Position numbers and translations under genes: made by a program. A stretch of 64,000 nt of DNA, taken from NCBI GenBank assembly GCA_036006425.1, contig DASYPQ010000002.1, positions 1 through 64,000 on the forward strand, in the 5' to 3' direction. The DNA is from DASYPQ01 sp036006425. GTDB taxonomy: Bacteria > Planctomycetota > UBA1135 > GCA-002686595. Positions 48,852 through 58,671 of the stretch are shown in pieces (the first letter of the stretch is position 1; every line of letters begins with the position of its first letter). The notes beneath the pieces are model-generated. The model had not been told where the DNA came from. It did not search any database and saw only the letters and a program-made list of their open reading frames with translations.

Positions 48852-49907
48852 GTGTTCCGAAAGCAGAAGAGCGTCGTCGGGCTCGACCTCGGCAGCTCGG
48901 TCGTCAAAGCCATTGAGATCACGATGCAGGGCCCGGAACCCGTCGTGACCGGTTTCGCCCGCGCGGAGGTGCCGCCCGGCGGAAGCCCGGCCGACGCCGT
49001 CGCCGGCCTGTTCTCCAGCGGCAAGATCAAGAGCCGCAAGGTCGTCACCGGCGTGTTCGGCCAATCGGTCGTGGTGCGGTACGTCCCCATGGCCCGCATG
49101 TCCGAGGGGGATCTGAAGCAAGCGATCCGCCTCGAGACGGACAAGTACCTGCCCTTCGAGCTGGAAGAAGTCGTGCTCGACTGCCAGGCGCTCAAGCGCC
49201 CGCCGGCCGGCGCGCACCAGGACTCCGAAGGCAAGGGCGGCGAGCAGATGACCACGCTGCTCGCGGCGTGCAAGACGAAGACCGTCGACGAGCGCATCGA
49301 CTTCCTGCAGAAGCAGGGACTGACGCCCGTCGCGATCGACGTCGATCTCTTCGCTCTGGCGAACGCGTGGGAGCTCTGCAGCCTCCCCGGCGGCGAAGGC
49401 GAGGAAGGCGAGACCCGCGGGATCGCGCTCGTCGACGTCGGCGCGGTGCGCACGTCGATCAACGTGCTCTGCGGCGGCGAGACGTGCTTCAGCCGCGAGA
49501 TCAACGTCGGCGGGTCGGACATGACCCAGGCCGTCGCGCGCCGTTTGTCGATCACCCCGCCCGAGGCGGAGGTGATCAAGCGTCAGCCCGACGCCCACGA
49601 GCACGACGTGAACGTGGCGATCTCGCCGGTCCTCGAGGACCTGATGAGCGAGCTTTCGCTCTCGCTCGACTACGTCGAGCACCACTCGGGAGTGCAGGTC
49701 TCCGAGATCCTGCTCTCCGGCGGCGGCGTCCTCGCGCCGGGCGCGGTGACTTTCATCGAACAAGCGACCGGTCGGACGACGCGCATCTGGAACCCGATCG
49801 AGGGTCTGCGCGTGGATCCGGCCGCGGTCGACGTCCAGGAACTGGAAGCCTGGGCGCCCACTCTGGTGGTCGCCGTGGGCCTTGCATCGAGGGTGCGTGC
49901 GGCATGA
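48852..49907 (+). CDS. pilM: Type IV pilus assembly protein PilM
   Basis: 351-aa actin-like ATPase of the pilus inner-membrane platform. FRKQKSVVGLDLGSSVVKAIEI is the phosphate-1 region, VALVDVGAVRTSINVL phosphate-2-like, EILLSGGGVLAPG the adenosine region. The GTG start at 48852 with AGGAAGAG upstream gives the family length; the longer frame from 48663 is noncoding leader. pilN overlaps its stop (ATGA). Confidence 0.93.
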   Translation: MFRKQKSVVGLDLGSSVVKAIEITMQGPEPVVTGFARAEVPPGGSPADAVAGLFSSGKIKSRKVVTGVFGQSVVVRYVPMARMSEGDLKQAIRLETDKYLPFELEEVVLDCQALKRPPAGAHQDSEGKGGEQMTTLLAACKTKTVDERIDFLQKQGLTPVAIDVDLFALANAWELCSLPGGEGEEGETRGIALVDVGAVRTSINVLCGGETCFSREINVGGSDMTQAVARRLSITPPEAEVIKRQPDAHEHDVNVAISPVLEDLMSELSLSLDYVEHHSGVQVSEILLSGGGVLAPGAVTFIEQATGRTTRIWNPIEGLRVDPAAVDVQELEAWAPTLVVAVGLASRVRAA

Positions 49908-50755
49908 TTCGGATCAATCTACTTCCCGAGGAGTACCGCAAGAAATCGCGGACTCCGATCAAACTGCTGGTCGCCATCACCGCGGTCGTGGCGGTCAACG
50001 GGGGACTCGCGAGCTGGTGGGGATGGACCGTCTTCGGCGTCCACGCCAAGGTCGAGAGTGAGCGCGCGACGCTCCAGCTCGAGATGGACGGGCTGACTCC
50101 GCAGGTCGCCTACTACCACGCGCTCGAGACCGAGAGCAAGCAGTACAAGAGCCGCGAGAAGACGCTCGCTTCGATCACGAGCGACCGGATCTCGTGGACG
50201 CGCAAGCTCGACGAGCTCATCGACGTCGCGAACGCGGGCGGCGACGGCTCCCGCCACCTCGTGTGGCTGGACGACCTCAACGTCACGCAGGCCATCGACC
50301 CGAACGCGAAGAACTTCGGTTCGGTGCGCGCGTCCGGCCACTCGGGGTCGGACAAGTTCGCGCAGGTCGCGAACTTCCTCGAAGACCTCGAGACTTCCGC
50401 GTTCGTCGACGACTTCGAGAAGCCGTCGCCTCCGGAAGGCACGCAGACCCTCGTCGACGAGACGCTCGTCCCGCCGGTCGCGTGGGCATTCCCGATGCAG
50501 CTCTCGCTCAAGGGCCCCGAGGAGCGGGCGAAGAGCGAAGCCGCGCGCCTGGCGAAGAATCGCAAGGATGCGCCGCTCGATCCGTCGGAAGCGGAACCGG
50601 CGACGGCGAGGAGCCGTCACGGCAACGCGACCGAGGGCAGCACGGACGACAAGAAGACCACCACGCCGCCTTCGGCTCCGAGCGACGCGCAGAAGCCCGG
50701 TGACACGACCAAGCCCGCCGAGGCGAAGAAGCCCGGCACGGAGGAACGTCGATGA
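49904..50755 (+). CDS. pilN: Type IV pilus assembly protein PilN
   Basis: 283 aa. It starts IRINLLPEEYRKK, the PilN motif that docks into PilM, followed by one membrane helix (residues ~22-44) and a coiled-coil/ferredoxin-like periplasmic domain. The last ~80 residues are a disordered Lys/Pro/Thr/Glu tail, longer than usual. Overlaps both pilM and pilO by 4 nt. Confidence 0.9.
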   Translation: MIRINLLPEEYRKKSRTPIKLLVAITAVVAVNGGLASWWGWTVFGVHAKVESERATLQLEMDGLTPQVAYYHALETESKQYKSREKTLASITSDRISWTRKLDELIDVANAGGDGSRHLVWLDDLNVTQAIDPNAKNFGSVRASGHSGSDKFAQVANFLEDLETSAFVDDFEKPSPPEGTQTLVDETLVPPVAWAFPMQLSLKGPEERAKSEAARLAKNRKDAPLDPSEAEPATARSRHGNATEGSTDDKKTTTPPSAPSDAQKPGDTTKPAEAKKPGTEERR

Positions 50756-52149
50756 GCCCCCGTCAGAAGTGGATCGCGATGTTCGCGGGAGGCGTCCTCC
50801 TCGCGAGCGGCATCGTGTACATGATCTGGGACGAGTACGGCAAGATCGACACGGCGCGCACCGAAGTCGCGGGTCTCCGGTCCAACATCGACAGCTCGCG
50901 GAAGCTGATCGAAGGCACCGGCACGCTCGAGCGCGACGTGATCGTCCTGCGCGAGCTCTCGGAGGTGATGAAGAAGATCCTCCCGGACACCGACGACGTG
51001 AACAACCTCGTCCGGACGTTCCAGAAGTTCTCCGAGGAGTCGGGGGTCCGCATCTCGGGCCTCAAGAAGAAGGCGAACGACGCGCGGGACAAGGGCGACT
51101 TCAACAAGGTCGCGTACACGCTCTCGCTCGACGCGGATGCCTTCCAGTTCCTCGACTTCCTCGACCTCGCCGAGAACCACCGCCGGTTCATGTGCATCCC
51201 GAACTTCCACATCGCGGCGGCGACGCGTGCCCAGCAGGTCTCCGAGAAGGAAGCCGCGCCGGCGCACAAGATCCAGGTCGACGTCGAAACGTACGTCTAC
51301 GAGCCGCAGAAGGACGCCAAGCCGGTCAAGATCGACGGCTACGACCGCAAGCGGGAGCTCCTGAAGGGCGAGATCGATCGCCGCAAGTCGACCCTCGCGA
51401 TCTCGAGCTACACGTACCGCGGCGCGCGCGGACGTCGCGATCCCTGGATCGACCCGCGCGTTCCGGTGCTCGGCGACGGCGCCAGCTCGCTGACCGTGCA
51501 GGAGCAGATGGCGATCGTCGAGAAGCTGATCGAGCGTACGAAGGCCGTCATGGGCCTGTGGGACCTCTTCAAGGTCGCCGACAGCGCGATCAGCGAGCTC
51601 ACGACCCGCGCCGACCTCGAGACGGCCATGGCCAAGCTCGAGGAGGACGTGCGTCGCGTCGTCGAAGAGAAGTCGGTCCGCTACGTGCCCTCCGAGCGCA
51701 AGCTCAAGATCGAGGTCGTCGACGCCCTGGCGCGCCTGCGCAAGGACCTCTCGAAGACCGAGGCCGAGGGCCCGAGCGCCAACAAGCTGCGCGAGATCGA
51801 GAACGCCATGAGCGCACACGAGCAGAAGGGCGAGTTCTCGCTCGTGCTCGAGGCGTTCCAGGGTGTCGCTCCGCAGCTCGCGTTGGCCGAGAAGGATCCG
51901 CTGCGCAAGCCGCTGGTCGATCGTCTGCGCGAGCTGGCCGCACTGGCCCAAACCGTGCTCGACTTCCAGAAGGTCGAAATCAAGGTCGGCGGCGTGGCCG
52001 TCGGCGACGAAGGCATCTCGAGCGTCCTCATCAACGGCAAGTCCGTCGGTGTGGGGGACATGCTCGACAAGGATCTCTTGGTCCGGGCCATCCGTCCGGA
52101 CGAGATCGAGTTCATTTTCCGAGGAATCATCTTCGCCCGGCGCTTCTAG
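50752..52149 (+). CDS. pilO: PilO fused to a PilP-like domain
   Basis: 465 aa, about twice a normal PilO. Residues 1-210 look like PilO: a membrane helix (~8-24), coiled coil, then ferredoxin-like domain (FNKVAYTLSLDADAFQFLDFLDLAENHRRFMCIPNFHI). After a linker, YTYRGARGRRDPWIDPRVP (~220-240) matches the PilP entry motif. A helical insert of ~150 residues follows. The C-terminal ~60 residues (AVGDEGISSVLINGKSVGVGDML..) resemble the PilP beta-domain that contacts PilQ. There is no separate pilP gene before pilQ, supporting fusion. Confidence 0.8.
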   Translation: MSPRQKWIAMFAGGVLLASGIVYMIWDEYGKIDTARTEVAGLRSNIDSSRKLIEGTGTLERDVIVLRELSEVMKKILPDTDDVNNLVRTFQKFSEESGVRISGLKKKANDARDKGDFNKVAYTLSLDADAFQFLDFLDLAENHRRFMCIPNFHIAAATRAQQVSEKEAAPAHKIQVDVETYVYEPQKDAKPVKIDGYDRKRELLKGEIDRRKSTLAISSYTYRGARGRRDPWIDPRVPVLGDGASSLTVQEQMAIVEKLIERTKAVMGLWDLFKVADSAISELTTRADLETAMAKLEEDVRRVVEEKSVRYVPSERKLKIEVVDALARLRKDLSKTEAEGPSANKLREIENAMSAHEQKGEFSLVLEAFQGVAPQLALAEKDPLRKPLVDRLRELAALAQTVLDFQKVEIKVGGVAVGDEGISSVLINGKSVGVGDMLDKDLLVRAIRPDEIEFIFRGIIFARRF

Positions 52150-52196
52150 CCGCGACGAACGACGAATGCCGGCGACAGCCGGCGGGGAAGGCCGTG

Positions 52197-54050
52197 ATGA
52201 GACTGACAGGAGTGGTTCTGGCGTTGCTCGCGTTCTCGGTGGTGTCGCCGAGTGTCCTGGCCCAGGGAGGTCAGGCGCCCTTGGCTCCCAGCGCAGAAGC
52301 GCGCGTGACCATCAGCGTTGCGGATCGGACCCTCGAGGACGTGGTGGCGGACCTCCGCGCTCGATCGGGCGCGAACATCGTCATCATCGACGGGGATGAG
52401 AAGCCCATCTCGGCGGAGAAGATCTCCATCGATTTGGCCGACGTCCCCTGGCGTGACGCGCTCGACCTGGTCGCCGAGAAGGTCGGCGCCATCGTCGAGG
52501 TGCGCACGGCCGGCGTCCTCGCGGTCACGCGGCCTCAGCGCGTCGACTTCGAGTTCCCGAACGCGGACATCCGCCAGGTGATCGACACGATCGCCAAGTA
52601 CGGGAGCGCGAACATCGTCATGGCTCCCGAAGTCACGGGGACGATCTCCGTGCGCTTCAAGGGCGTGCCGTGGCGCGAGGCGCTCGACGTCGTCGCGAAG
52701 ACCTTGAACTTCACGGTCGTCGAGGAAGGTCACGGCGTCCTCCGCGTCGTCGACCCGGTCAAGCTGCAGGAGCAGCTCGTCACGCGCACGTACCAGTTCC
52801 GGTACCTGCGCCCGAAGAGCCTGTACAAGCCGGTGATCAAGTCCGAGTTCGTCCAGGCGCCGCAGCAGAACCAGCAGCAGGCCGGTCAGCAGCAGACCAC
52901 GGAAGACGTCGCGAAGACGTTCACCGTCCTGCAGGCGCTCTCGAAGGCCCTGACGCCGAACATCGGCAAGATCGACTACGTCGACTCGCAGAACGCGCTC
53001 GTCGTCCGCGACACGAGCCAGGTCCACGACGCGATCAAGGAGCTGCTCGCGCGTCTCGACGTCGAGCCGCAGCAGATCTTCTGCGACGTCAAGTTCGTCA
53101 CCACGACGAACGGCGACGTCCTGAACCTCGGCGTCGACTACGGCGACAACGGCCCGCAGGTCACGCTGACCGGCGGCCAGATCCCGGTGACGTTCCCGTT
53201 CAACGCCGGCCGCGGCGGGTTCGAGGACTGGCTGATCGCCAGCCCGGACGGCCACGGTCCGTACGTCGACCCCGCGCTCAACGGCAGCGCGGTCACGACG
53301 GTCCCGGACACGATCTTCGGTTCGCTGTCGTTCACGCAGGTCCAGGCGACGCTCCGCCTGCTCCAGCGCGACACGAAGTCCGAAGTCATCCAGGCTCCGA
53401 AGATCTTCGCGGTCGACGGAAGCACGGCCACGATCTTCGTGGGCGAGACGATCCGCTACGCCGAAGCTCGTTCCGAGCAAGGCCAAGCGGGCGGTCTGCA
53501 GCTCTCCGTGTCGGAAGCCGCCGGCTCGCCGGTCGAAGTGGGCTTCCAGTTGCTGATCCGGCCGAACATCGTGCCGGGCACGCAGAACATCGTCATGGAA
53601 GTCATCCCGAAGGAGACGAGCCTCTCCGGTACGGGCATCTCCACGCTCGCGCCTCCGGGCTTCGACGTGTTCACGGTCGGCGCGTCGGGTCTCTCCGGCG
53701 CGATCGCCCTGCCGCGCACCCGCAGCTCGACGATCGTCTCGACGATGATGGTCGAGAGCGGCAAGACCGTGATGATCGGCGGCTTGACGACGGACTCCGA
53801 CGTCGAGACGAAGACGAAGGTGCCGATCCTCGGCGACATCCCGCTCGTCGGCGACCTGCTCTTCAAGCACAAGTCGAAGTCGCGCGATCGCCGCAGCCTG
53901 CTCGTGTTCCTTTCCCCGACGATCGTGTACTCGAGCCGCGACACCGACTTCCTCCTCCGCAAGGAGTGGGAGCGTCGCAACATGAAGCTGAAGGACGAGA
54001 TGAAGCAGCTTCTCTCGGCCGACGCGCCCGCGGTTTCCGAGGCGCGCTGA
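52197..54050 (+). CDS. pilQ: Type IV pilus secretin PilQ
   Basis: 617 aa outer-membrane secretin. Signal peptide MRLTGVVLALLAFSVVSPSVLAQ. Two STN/N-domain repeats follow (LEDVVADLRARSGANIV and IRQVIDTIAKYGSANIVMAPEVTGTISVRFKGVPWREAL), then an N1 domain. The secretin core carries VGFQLLIRPNIV, MVESGKTVMIGGLTTD and KVPILGDIPLVGDLLFKHKS. A Gln-rich linker (QNQQQAGQQQ) lies between. ATG 52197 was chosen; GTG 52194 is adjacent. It has no AMIN domains. Confidence 0.93.
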   Translation: MRLTGVVLALLAFSVVSPSVLAQGGQAPLAPSAEARVTISVADRTLEDVVADLRARSGANIVIIDGDEKPISAEKISIDLADVPWRDALDLVAEKVGAIVEVRTAGVLAVTRPQRVDFEFPNADIRQVIDTIAKYGSANIVMAPEVTGTISVRFKGVPWREALDVVAKTLNFTVVEEGHGVLRVVDPVKLQEQLVTRTYQFRYLRPKSLYKPVIKSEFVQAPQQNQQQAGQQQTTEDVAKTFTVLQALSKALTPNIGKIDYVDSQNALVVRDTSQVHDAIKELLARLDVEPQQIFCDVKFVTTTNGDVLNLGVDYGDNGPQVTLTGGQIPVTFPFNAGRGGFEDWLIASPDGHGPYVDPALNGSAVTTVPDTIFGSLSFTQVQATLRLLQRDTKSEVIQAPKIFAVDGSTATIFVGETIRYAEARSEQGQAGGLQLSVSEAAGSPVEVGFQLLIRPNIVPGTQNIVMEVIPKETSLSGTGISTLAPPGFDVFTVGASGLSGAIALPRTRSSTIVSTMMVESGKTVMIGGLTTDSDVETKTKVPILGDIPLVGDLLFKHKSKSRDRRSLLVFLSPTIVYSSRDTDFLLRKEWERRNMKLKDEMKQLLSADAPAVSEAR

Positions 54051-54617
54051 ACGGGAATCGCTCGAACCGCGACCGGCTCCGATCCGCGACGGCGGCTCGG
54101 GGCCGGTCGGTTCGGTCCCCCTGAATCCTCGAGCCGGCGCAGCCCTGCGGGGCGCAGCGGGCCTTCCGGAGGGGGTTCTCGCCCCCCGTCCGTGGAAAAC
54201 TCCCGAATTGGGGTTCGACTCGGGCTCTGCGATAGGCGATCCTCTGGCCTCGGTCGACCGCGAGGTCGGCCGAAGCGCGCCGGACCGGGAACCGTTCCGC
54301 GGTGCGCCCTGAACCGAACATGGACGCGCGTCCTTCGCGAGTCCCACACGATCTTCCACGCGGAGGCATCCGTCTCCGCCCCACAACACAACTAGAGGTT
54401 GCAGCCTCACCCGGGAGCCGGCTTTCGCCCGCGCACGCGCGAACTCGAGCTGTCGCTCCCGCTCTCTCCCTCGGTCTCTCGCGTCGGACTCGCTTCGACG
54501 GACCGCCTGAAGGGAATCCAAGCGCAGGGATCCAGCCTGCGGCGCGCGCTGCGCGCCAGGGCTCCGGCCCAGGATCGCTTGCGGTCGAGCTGCCGACTCG
54601 AAACGAGCTCATGGACA
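54051..54617 (+). promoter_or_regulatory. Long noncoding region upstream of RNase E/G
   Basis: 567 nt without a credible gene. It opens with an imperfect 18-bp hairpin (54063-54082 with 54097-54114), a candidate terminator for pilQ. The rest is GC-rich with no strong promoter recognised. In E. coli a long rne leader mediates autoregulation by the enzyme; this stretch could do the same, which is inference only. Small frames inside (e.g. 54302-54625) lack coding signs. Confidence 0.4.
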
Positions 54618-57245
54618 ATGATTGACGAGCACTCCGCAGACGCCAACGGGCGTCTCGACCCGTTCCACACCACTCCTTCTTTTCTTTCCAGCCCCGAACC
54701 GAAGCACGAACCTTCCGCCGAGGTACCGCGTTACGGCGACCGCGCATGGCGCGTCGACGACGAACACGCGCTGCCCGCGGGGGCGGACACCGACGCCGGC
54801 GCGCCGGCTTCGACGGTCGGTGCACCAGGCGGGGAACGCCGGCGACGCCGGCGCGGATCCCGCGGCGGACGCCGTCGCCGCGCACCCGGCCAACTCCCGC
54901 TCGGTGATGCCGACGGTGCGAGGCCCGCGCAGGGCGACGACGCGGCGCCGCGTGACGAACATTTCGCGGTACCCGAGGATCGAGCTCCGCAAGGGGCCCC
55001 GCCGGAAGCGGATCACGCGCAGCCCGGCCAAGAGCCCGGTGGCGATCAGGCACCGCGACGCGGCCGCAGACGCCGCGGCGGGCGCAGACATCGCGGGAGC
55101 AAGAGCGGTGACGCTCCGCGTCCCGAGCAGGAGCTGCGTCCGGCTGGTGACGCTCGCGTCGCGACCGACGCGCCGCCGCGCCGCGCACGCAACGACGGGC
55201 AGGCACCCGTCGATCGCGGGGCGGATCGCGGCACGGGCGGCAGTCCCGGCGCTCCCAAGCGCAGGCGCCGCCGGCGCGGCGGTCGAGGCCGCGGCGTCGC
55301 ACCCGGTGCACCGGTCGAGATCGAGGCGATCCCGGGCGAGGAAGACGACCTGCCGGAGCTCCCCGAGCTTCCGAGCGACGCCGTCGCCCTGCCTCCGACC
55401 GAGGAACGCGTCGATGGATCGGGCGGTCGCTCCGTGCGCGAGGAGCGCGGAGAGCGCGGCGAACGCAGCGAACGCGGAGACGGACGCCGCCGTCGCAAGC
55501 GCGTCGAACCCGATCGCGAGACCGAGACGGTCGCGCGCCGGCCGCTGCGGAAGAACCTGATCCTCGTCAACGCGGGGGATCCCGAGGAACAGCGCGTCGC
55601 CGTCGTCGAGGACGGACGCATCGTCGATTTCCAGATGACCGTGCGGACCGAGAACTCGGTCGTGAACGACATCTACCGCGGGCGCGTCGTCAACCTCGAG
55701 ACCGCGATCGGCGCCGCGTTCGTCGACTTCGGACAGGGAAAGAACGGCTTCCTGCACACCTCGGACGTGCTCTCCGCCTACGGCGAGGAAGGCTGGAGCC
55801 TCGACAAGCTCCTCTCGACGAGCGTCGACCCCGACGAATGGGAAGCCGGCTCCGAGAAGGGCGAGACCGAGGAGCCCGCGGAGGGCGCCGCGCCGGAGGA
55901 AGGCCAGGAGGCGGAGCCCGAGGCGGAACGCGCGAAGGTCGGCGCCGGACGGAAACGGCGGCCGGAGCGGACGAGCCGTTTCCGCGCGCGCCCGCGCCTG
56001 CCGATCACGGATCTCCTGAAGAAGGGCGAGATGGTCGCCGTGCAGGTGACGAAGGACGCGATCGGCGACAAGGGGCCGACGCTGACGACGTACATCTCGA
56101 TCCCCGGACGCTACCTCGTGCTCATGCCGTCGATGTCGAGGACGGGCGTCAGCCGGAAGATCGAGGACGAGAAGGAACGCAAGCGCCTGAAGCGCATCCT
56201 CGAGCAGCTCGAGGTGCCGCCCGGGATGGGCGTCATCGTGCGGACGGCGGGAGTCGGGCGCACCGCGGAGGACCTGAAGCGCGACCTCGACTACCTGACG
56301 AGTGCGTGGGAGAACTTCGCGCGCCGGTTGCGCAGCGGAAACGGGCCCGCGCCGCTGTACCAGGAATCCGACATCGCGATCCGCACGGTGCGCGATCTGT
56401 TCACGAGCGAGACCGAAGCGGTGCTCGTCGACGATCCGGAAGTGCACCGGCAGATCCTCGAGTTCACGCGGCGGCTGATGCCCGAGGCGGAGGAGCGCGT
56501 GAAGCTCCACGAGGGCCCGAAGCCCTTGTTCCAGACGTACGGGATCGAGCCGGACTTCGAGCGGTTGTTCGCGCGGCGGATCGAGTTGCCTTCGGGCGGC
56601 TCGATCGTGTTCGACCAGGCGGAAGCGCTGGTCGCGATCGACGTGAACAGCGGCCGGACGCGTGGCGGCGGACACGATTTCGAGGAGATCGCGCTGAAGA
56701 CGAACGTCGAGGCGGCGCCGGAGATCGCGCGGCAGATCCGGCTGCGCGACCTCGGCGGGATCCTCGTCGTCGACTTCATCGACATGATGAAGGCGGCGAA
56801 CATCCGGAAGGTCGAGAAGGCGTTCGCGGATGCGCTCGCGATGGACCGCGCGCGCAGCAAGATCGGAAGGATCAGCCAGTTCGGACTGCTCGAGCTGACG
56901 CGGCAGCGGCTCGGACCGGGGATCTCGAGAAAGGTGTTCACGACGTGCGTGCGCTGCCGCGGAACGGGCCGCGTGCGGACGGTCGAGTCGCGCGCCGCCG
57001 CGGTGCTCAGGCGCCTCGGCTCGGCGTTGACGCTGAAGGGCTTCGCGCAGGTCGAAGTGAAGGCGCACCCGGAAGTGACGAGCTACCTGAAGCGCGAATG
57101 CTCGGAGCTCCTGCGCGCGCTCGAGTACCGGCACGAACGGCAGATTCGCCTGGTCGACTCGCCGGAACAGCACGAGGACAGCGTCCTGCGCTACCTGCGC
57201 ACGGACGGCCGCGAAGTGCGCCCGGGCGGGCGACGGAAGCGGTAG
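54618..57245 (+). CDS. Ribonuclease E/G with disordered N-terminal region
   Basis: 875 aa endoribonuclease. Residues 1-~310 are an Arg/Gly/Asp/Pro-rich disordered segment. The S1 domain starts near 330 (VNDIYRGRVVNLETAIGAAFVDFGQGKNGFLHTSDV) and contains an acidic/basic insertion of ~60 residues. Catalytic Asp residues are D675 (VAIDVNSG) and D719 (GGILVVDFID), 44 apart (43 in E. coli RNase E). The Zn-link is CVRC (777-780). It lacks the long C-terminal scaffold of E. coli RNase E. ATG at 54618 starts MIDEHSAD. Confidence 0.9.
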   Translation: MIDEHSADANGRLDPFHTTPSFLSSPEPKHEPSAEVPRYGDRAWRVDDEHALPAGADTDAGAPASTVGAPGGERRRRRRGSRGGRRRRAPGQLPLGDADGARPAQGDDAAPRDEHFAVPEDRAPQGAPPEADHAQPGQEPGGDQAPRRGRRRRGGRRHRGSKSGDAPRPEQELRPAGDARVATDAPPRRARNDGQAPVDRGADRGTGGSPGAPKRRRRRRGGRGRGVAPGAPVEIEAIPGEEDDLPELPELPSDAVALPPTEERVDGSGGRSVREERGERGERSERGDGRRRRKRVEPDRETETVARRPLRKNLILVNAGDPEEQRVAVVEDGRIVDFQMTVRTENSVVNDIYRGRVVNLETAIGAAFVDFGQGKNGFLHTSDVLSAYGEEGWSLDKLLSTSVDPDEWEAGSEKGETEEPAEGAAPEEGQEAEPEAERAKVGAGRKRRPERTSRFRARPRLPITDLLKKGEMVAVQVTKDAIGDKGPTLTTYISIPGRYLVLMPSMSRTGVSRKIEDEKERKRLKRILEQLEVPPGMGVIVRTAGVGRTAEDLKRDLDYLTSAWENFARRLRSGNGPAPLYQESDIAIRTVRDLFTSETEAVLVDDPEVHRQILEFTRRLMPEAEERVKLHEGPKPLFQTYGIEPDFERLFARRIELPSGGSIVFDQAEALVAIDVNSGRTRGGGHDFEEIALKTNVEAAPEIARQIRLRDLGGILVVDFIDMMKAANIRKVEKAFADALAMDRARSKIGRISQFGLLELTRQRLGPGISRKVFTTCVRCRGTGRVRTVESRAAAVLRRLGSALTLKGFAQVEVKAHPEVTSYLKRECSELLRALEYRHERQIRLVDSPEQHEDSVLRYLRTDGREVRPGGRRKR

Positions 57246-57288
57246 TTCCTCGACCGGAACCGACGGTCCGCGCGGCGGTTGAGAGCCC

Positions 57289-58614
57289 GTGCGGATCCTC
57301 GCCGGCCTCCTTCTTCTCCTCCAGGGACACGCGAAGAAGCCCTGGATCTGGACGGAGGAGACTCCGACCTACAACCCGGACGCCCCGAACCCTCGGTTGC
57401 CGAGTCACGGCTTCGGCGCACGGATCGCGGTGCTCGGCGATCTCGACCACGACGGCGTCGCCGATCTCGCGATCTCCGCGCCGCTCGAGACGGGTGGACC
57501 GGAATCCGGGTGCGTCTTCGTGGTCTCGGGGCTCGACGGCCATCTCCTTCGAACGATCGCGAACCCGCATGGGGCCGACCGATTCGGCGTCACGCTCGAG
57601 AGCTGCGCGGACGTCGACCTCGACGGGTACGAAGATCTCGTGGTCGGCTCGCGCGGGAACTTCACGTGCGTCGTCTCGTCGCGGACAGAAGGACTGATCC
57701 GTAAGTTCTCGCATCGCTCAGCGGTCGCCGCCTCGGACCTCGACGGAGACGGCGTCCCGGAGTGGATCTCCGGATGTCTCCTCGATTGCGGCGAAAGGCG
57801 GCACGATCACCGCGGGTTCGTGTCCGCGGTGTCCGGCTGCGACGAAGCCGAGCTCTGGCGCGTGTACGGGAGTCCGGAGACGTGTCTTCCAGGCGGCGGG
57901 TTCCGGATGGACGGTTTTGGTGGAGTCTTGTGCGTCCTCGGCGATCTCGACGGCGACGGAGTTCCGGACCTCGCGGCAGGGATCCCGGGCCATCTCCGCG
58001 CGGAACAACGCGTCGGAGGCGTCCGATTCCTCTCGGGGAAGACTGGTGCGACGCTTTTCGTGGTGCCCGGTCCTTTCGCCCCGGATCAGTTCGGCGCGGG
58101 CACGCGCCTGCGCCGCATCGGGGATCTCGACGGAGACGGGAACGACGACGTGCTGGTCGCCTCCGAATCCGATCGTCCGGTGTTCGCGCTCTCGTCGCGC
58201 ACCGGAGATGTCCTTCTCACCCTGCGCCACCAGCTGTCGTACGGAAACCTCGCCGGGTTCGGTGATTCGATAGCGATCGCCGGCGATCTCGACCGCGACG
58301 GAATCGCGGACATCGCGGTGGGTTGCTCGGAGTTTCTCGATGACGAGGGAGATGGATACTCGGTGGAGGTCTTCTCGGGGAGCGACGGGCACCTGCTCGT
58401 CGGCCTCGATGCGGGCGATCAGCATGCGATCGTGGGGGACTCCCAGGACTTCGACAGGGACGGGATCCCGGACCTTCCGGTCGGCCTCCCGGAGACGGAC
58501 GAGGTCCTGATCCTCTCGGGCCGCGAGCTCCAGGCGAAGCTCAGGGGACCGCCGGTCCTCCGGTCGGATTGGCCGCTCCTCAAGGCGATCCGTCGCGCAG
58601 ATCTCGTGCGTTAG
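57289..58614 (+). CDS. Secreted FG-GAP beta-propeller protein 1
   Basis: 441 aa with a very short signal-like N-terminus (MRILAGLLLLLQGHA). It carries seven D-x-D-x-D-G calcium-loop motifs (DLDHDG at 51, then DVDLDG, DLDGDG, DLDGDG, DLDGDG, DLDRDG, DFDRDG). These lie in FG-GAP / integrin-alpha-like repeats with paired G-x-x-x-x-x-VSG/LSG blade strands, fitting a seven-bladed propeller. The GTG start at 57289 lies 43 nt after the RNase stop. No enzymatic domain or anchor is visible; function is unknown. Confidence 0.78.
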   Translation: MRILAGLLLLLQGHAKKPWIWTEETPTYNPDAPNPRLPSHGFGARIAVLGDLDHDGVADLAISAPLETGGPESGCVFVVSGLDGHLLRTIANPHGADRFGVTLESCADVDLDGYEDLVVGSRGNFTCVVSSRTEGLIRKFSHRSAVAASDLDGDGVPEWISGCLLDCGERRHDHRGFVSAVSGCDEAELWRVYGSPETCLPGGGFRMDGFGGVLCVLGDLDGDGVPDLAAGIPGHLRAEQRVGGVRFLSGKTGATLFVVPGPFAPDQFGAGTRLRRIGDLDGDGNDDVLVASESDRPVFALSSRTGDVLLTLRHQLSYGNLAGFGDSIAIAGDLDRDGIADIAVGCSEFLDDEGDGYSVEVFSGSDGHLLVGLDAGDQHAIVGDSQDFDRDGIPDLPVGLPETDEVLILSGRELQAKLRGPPVLRSDWPLLKAIRRADLVR

Positions 58615-58671
58615 AACAGCGCGCCCGAGAACGCTCCGCAACCCGAGCCGACGAGGCCGGTTGCACGGACC

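Noticed and set aside
54302..54625. Upstream ORF before RNase E/G
   Set aside because: No ribosome-binding site, Arg-rich shadow composition, and no similarity; treated as leader.
54622..55560. 312-aa frame overlapping the disordered N-terminus of RNase E/G
   Set aside because: Alternative frame of a low-complexity region without a ribosome-binding site or recognisable motif. The RNase frame runs on into the conserved catalytic part.
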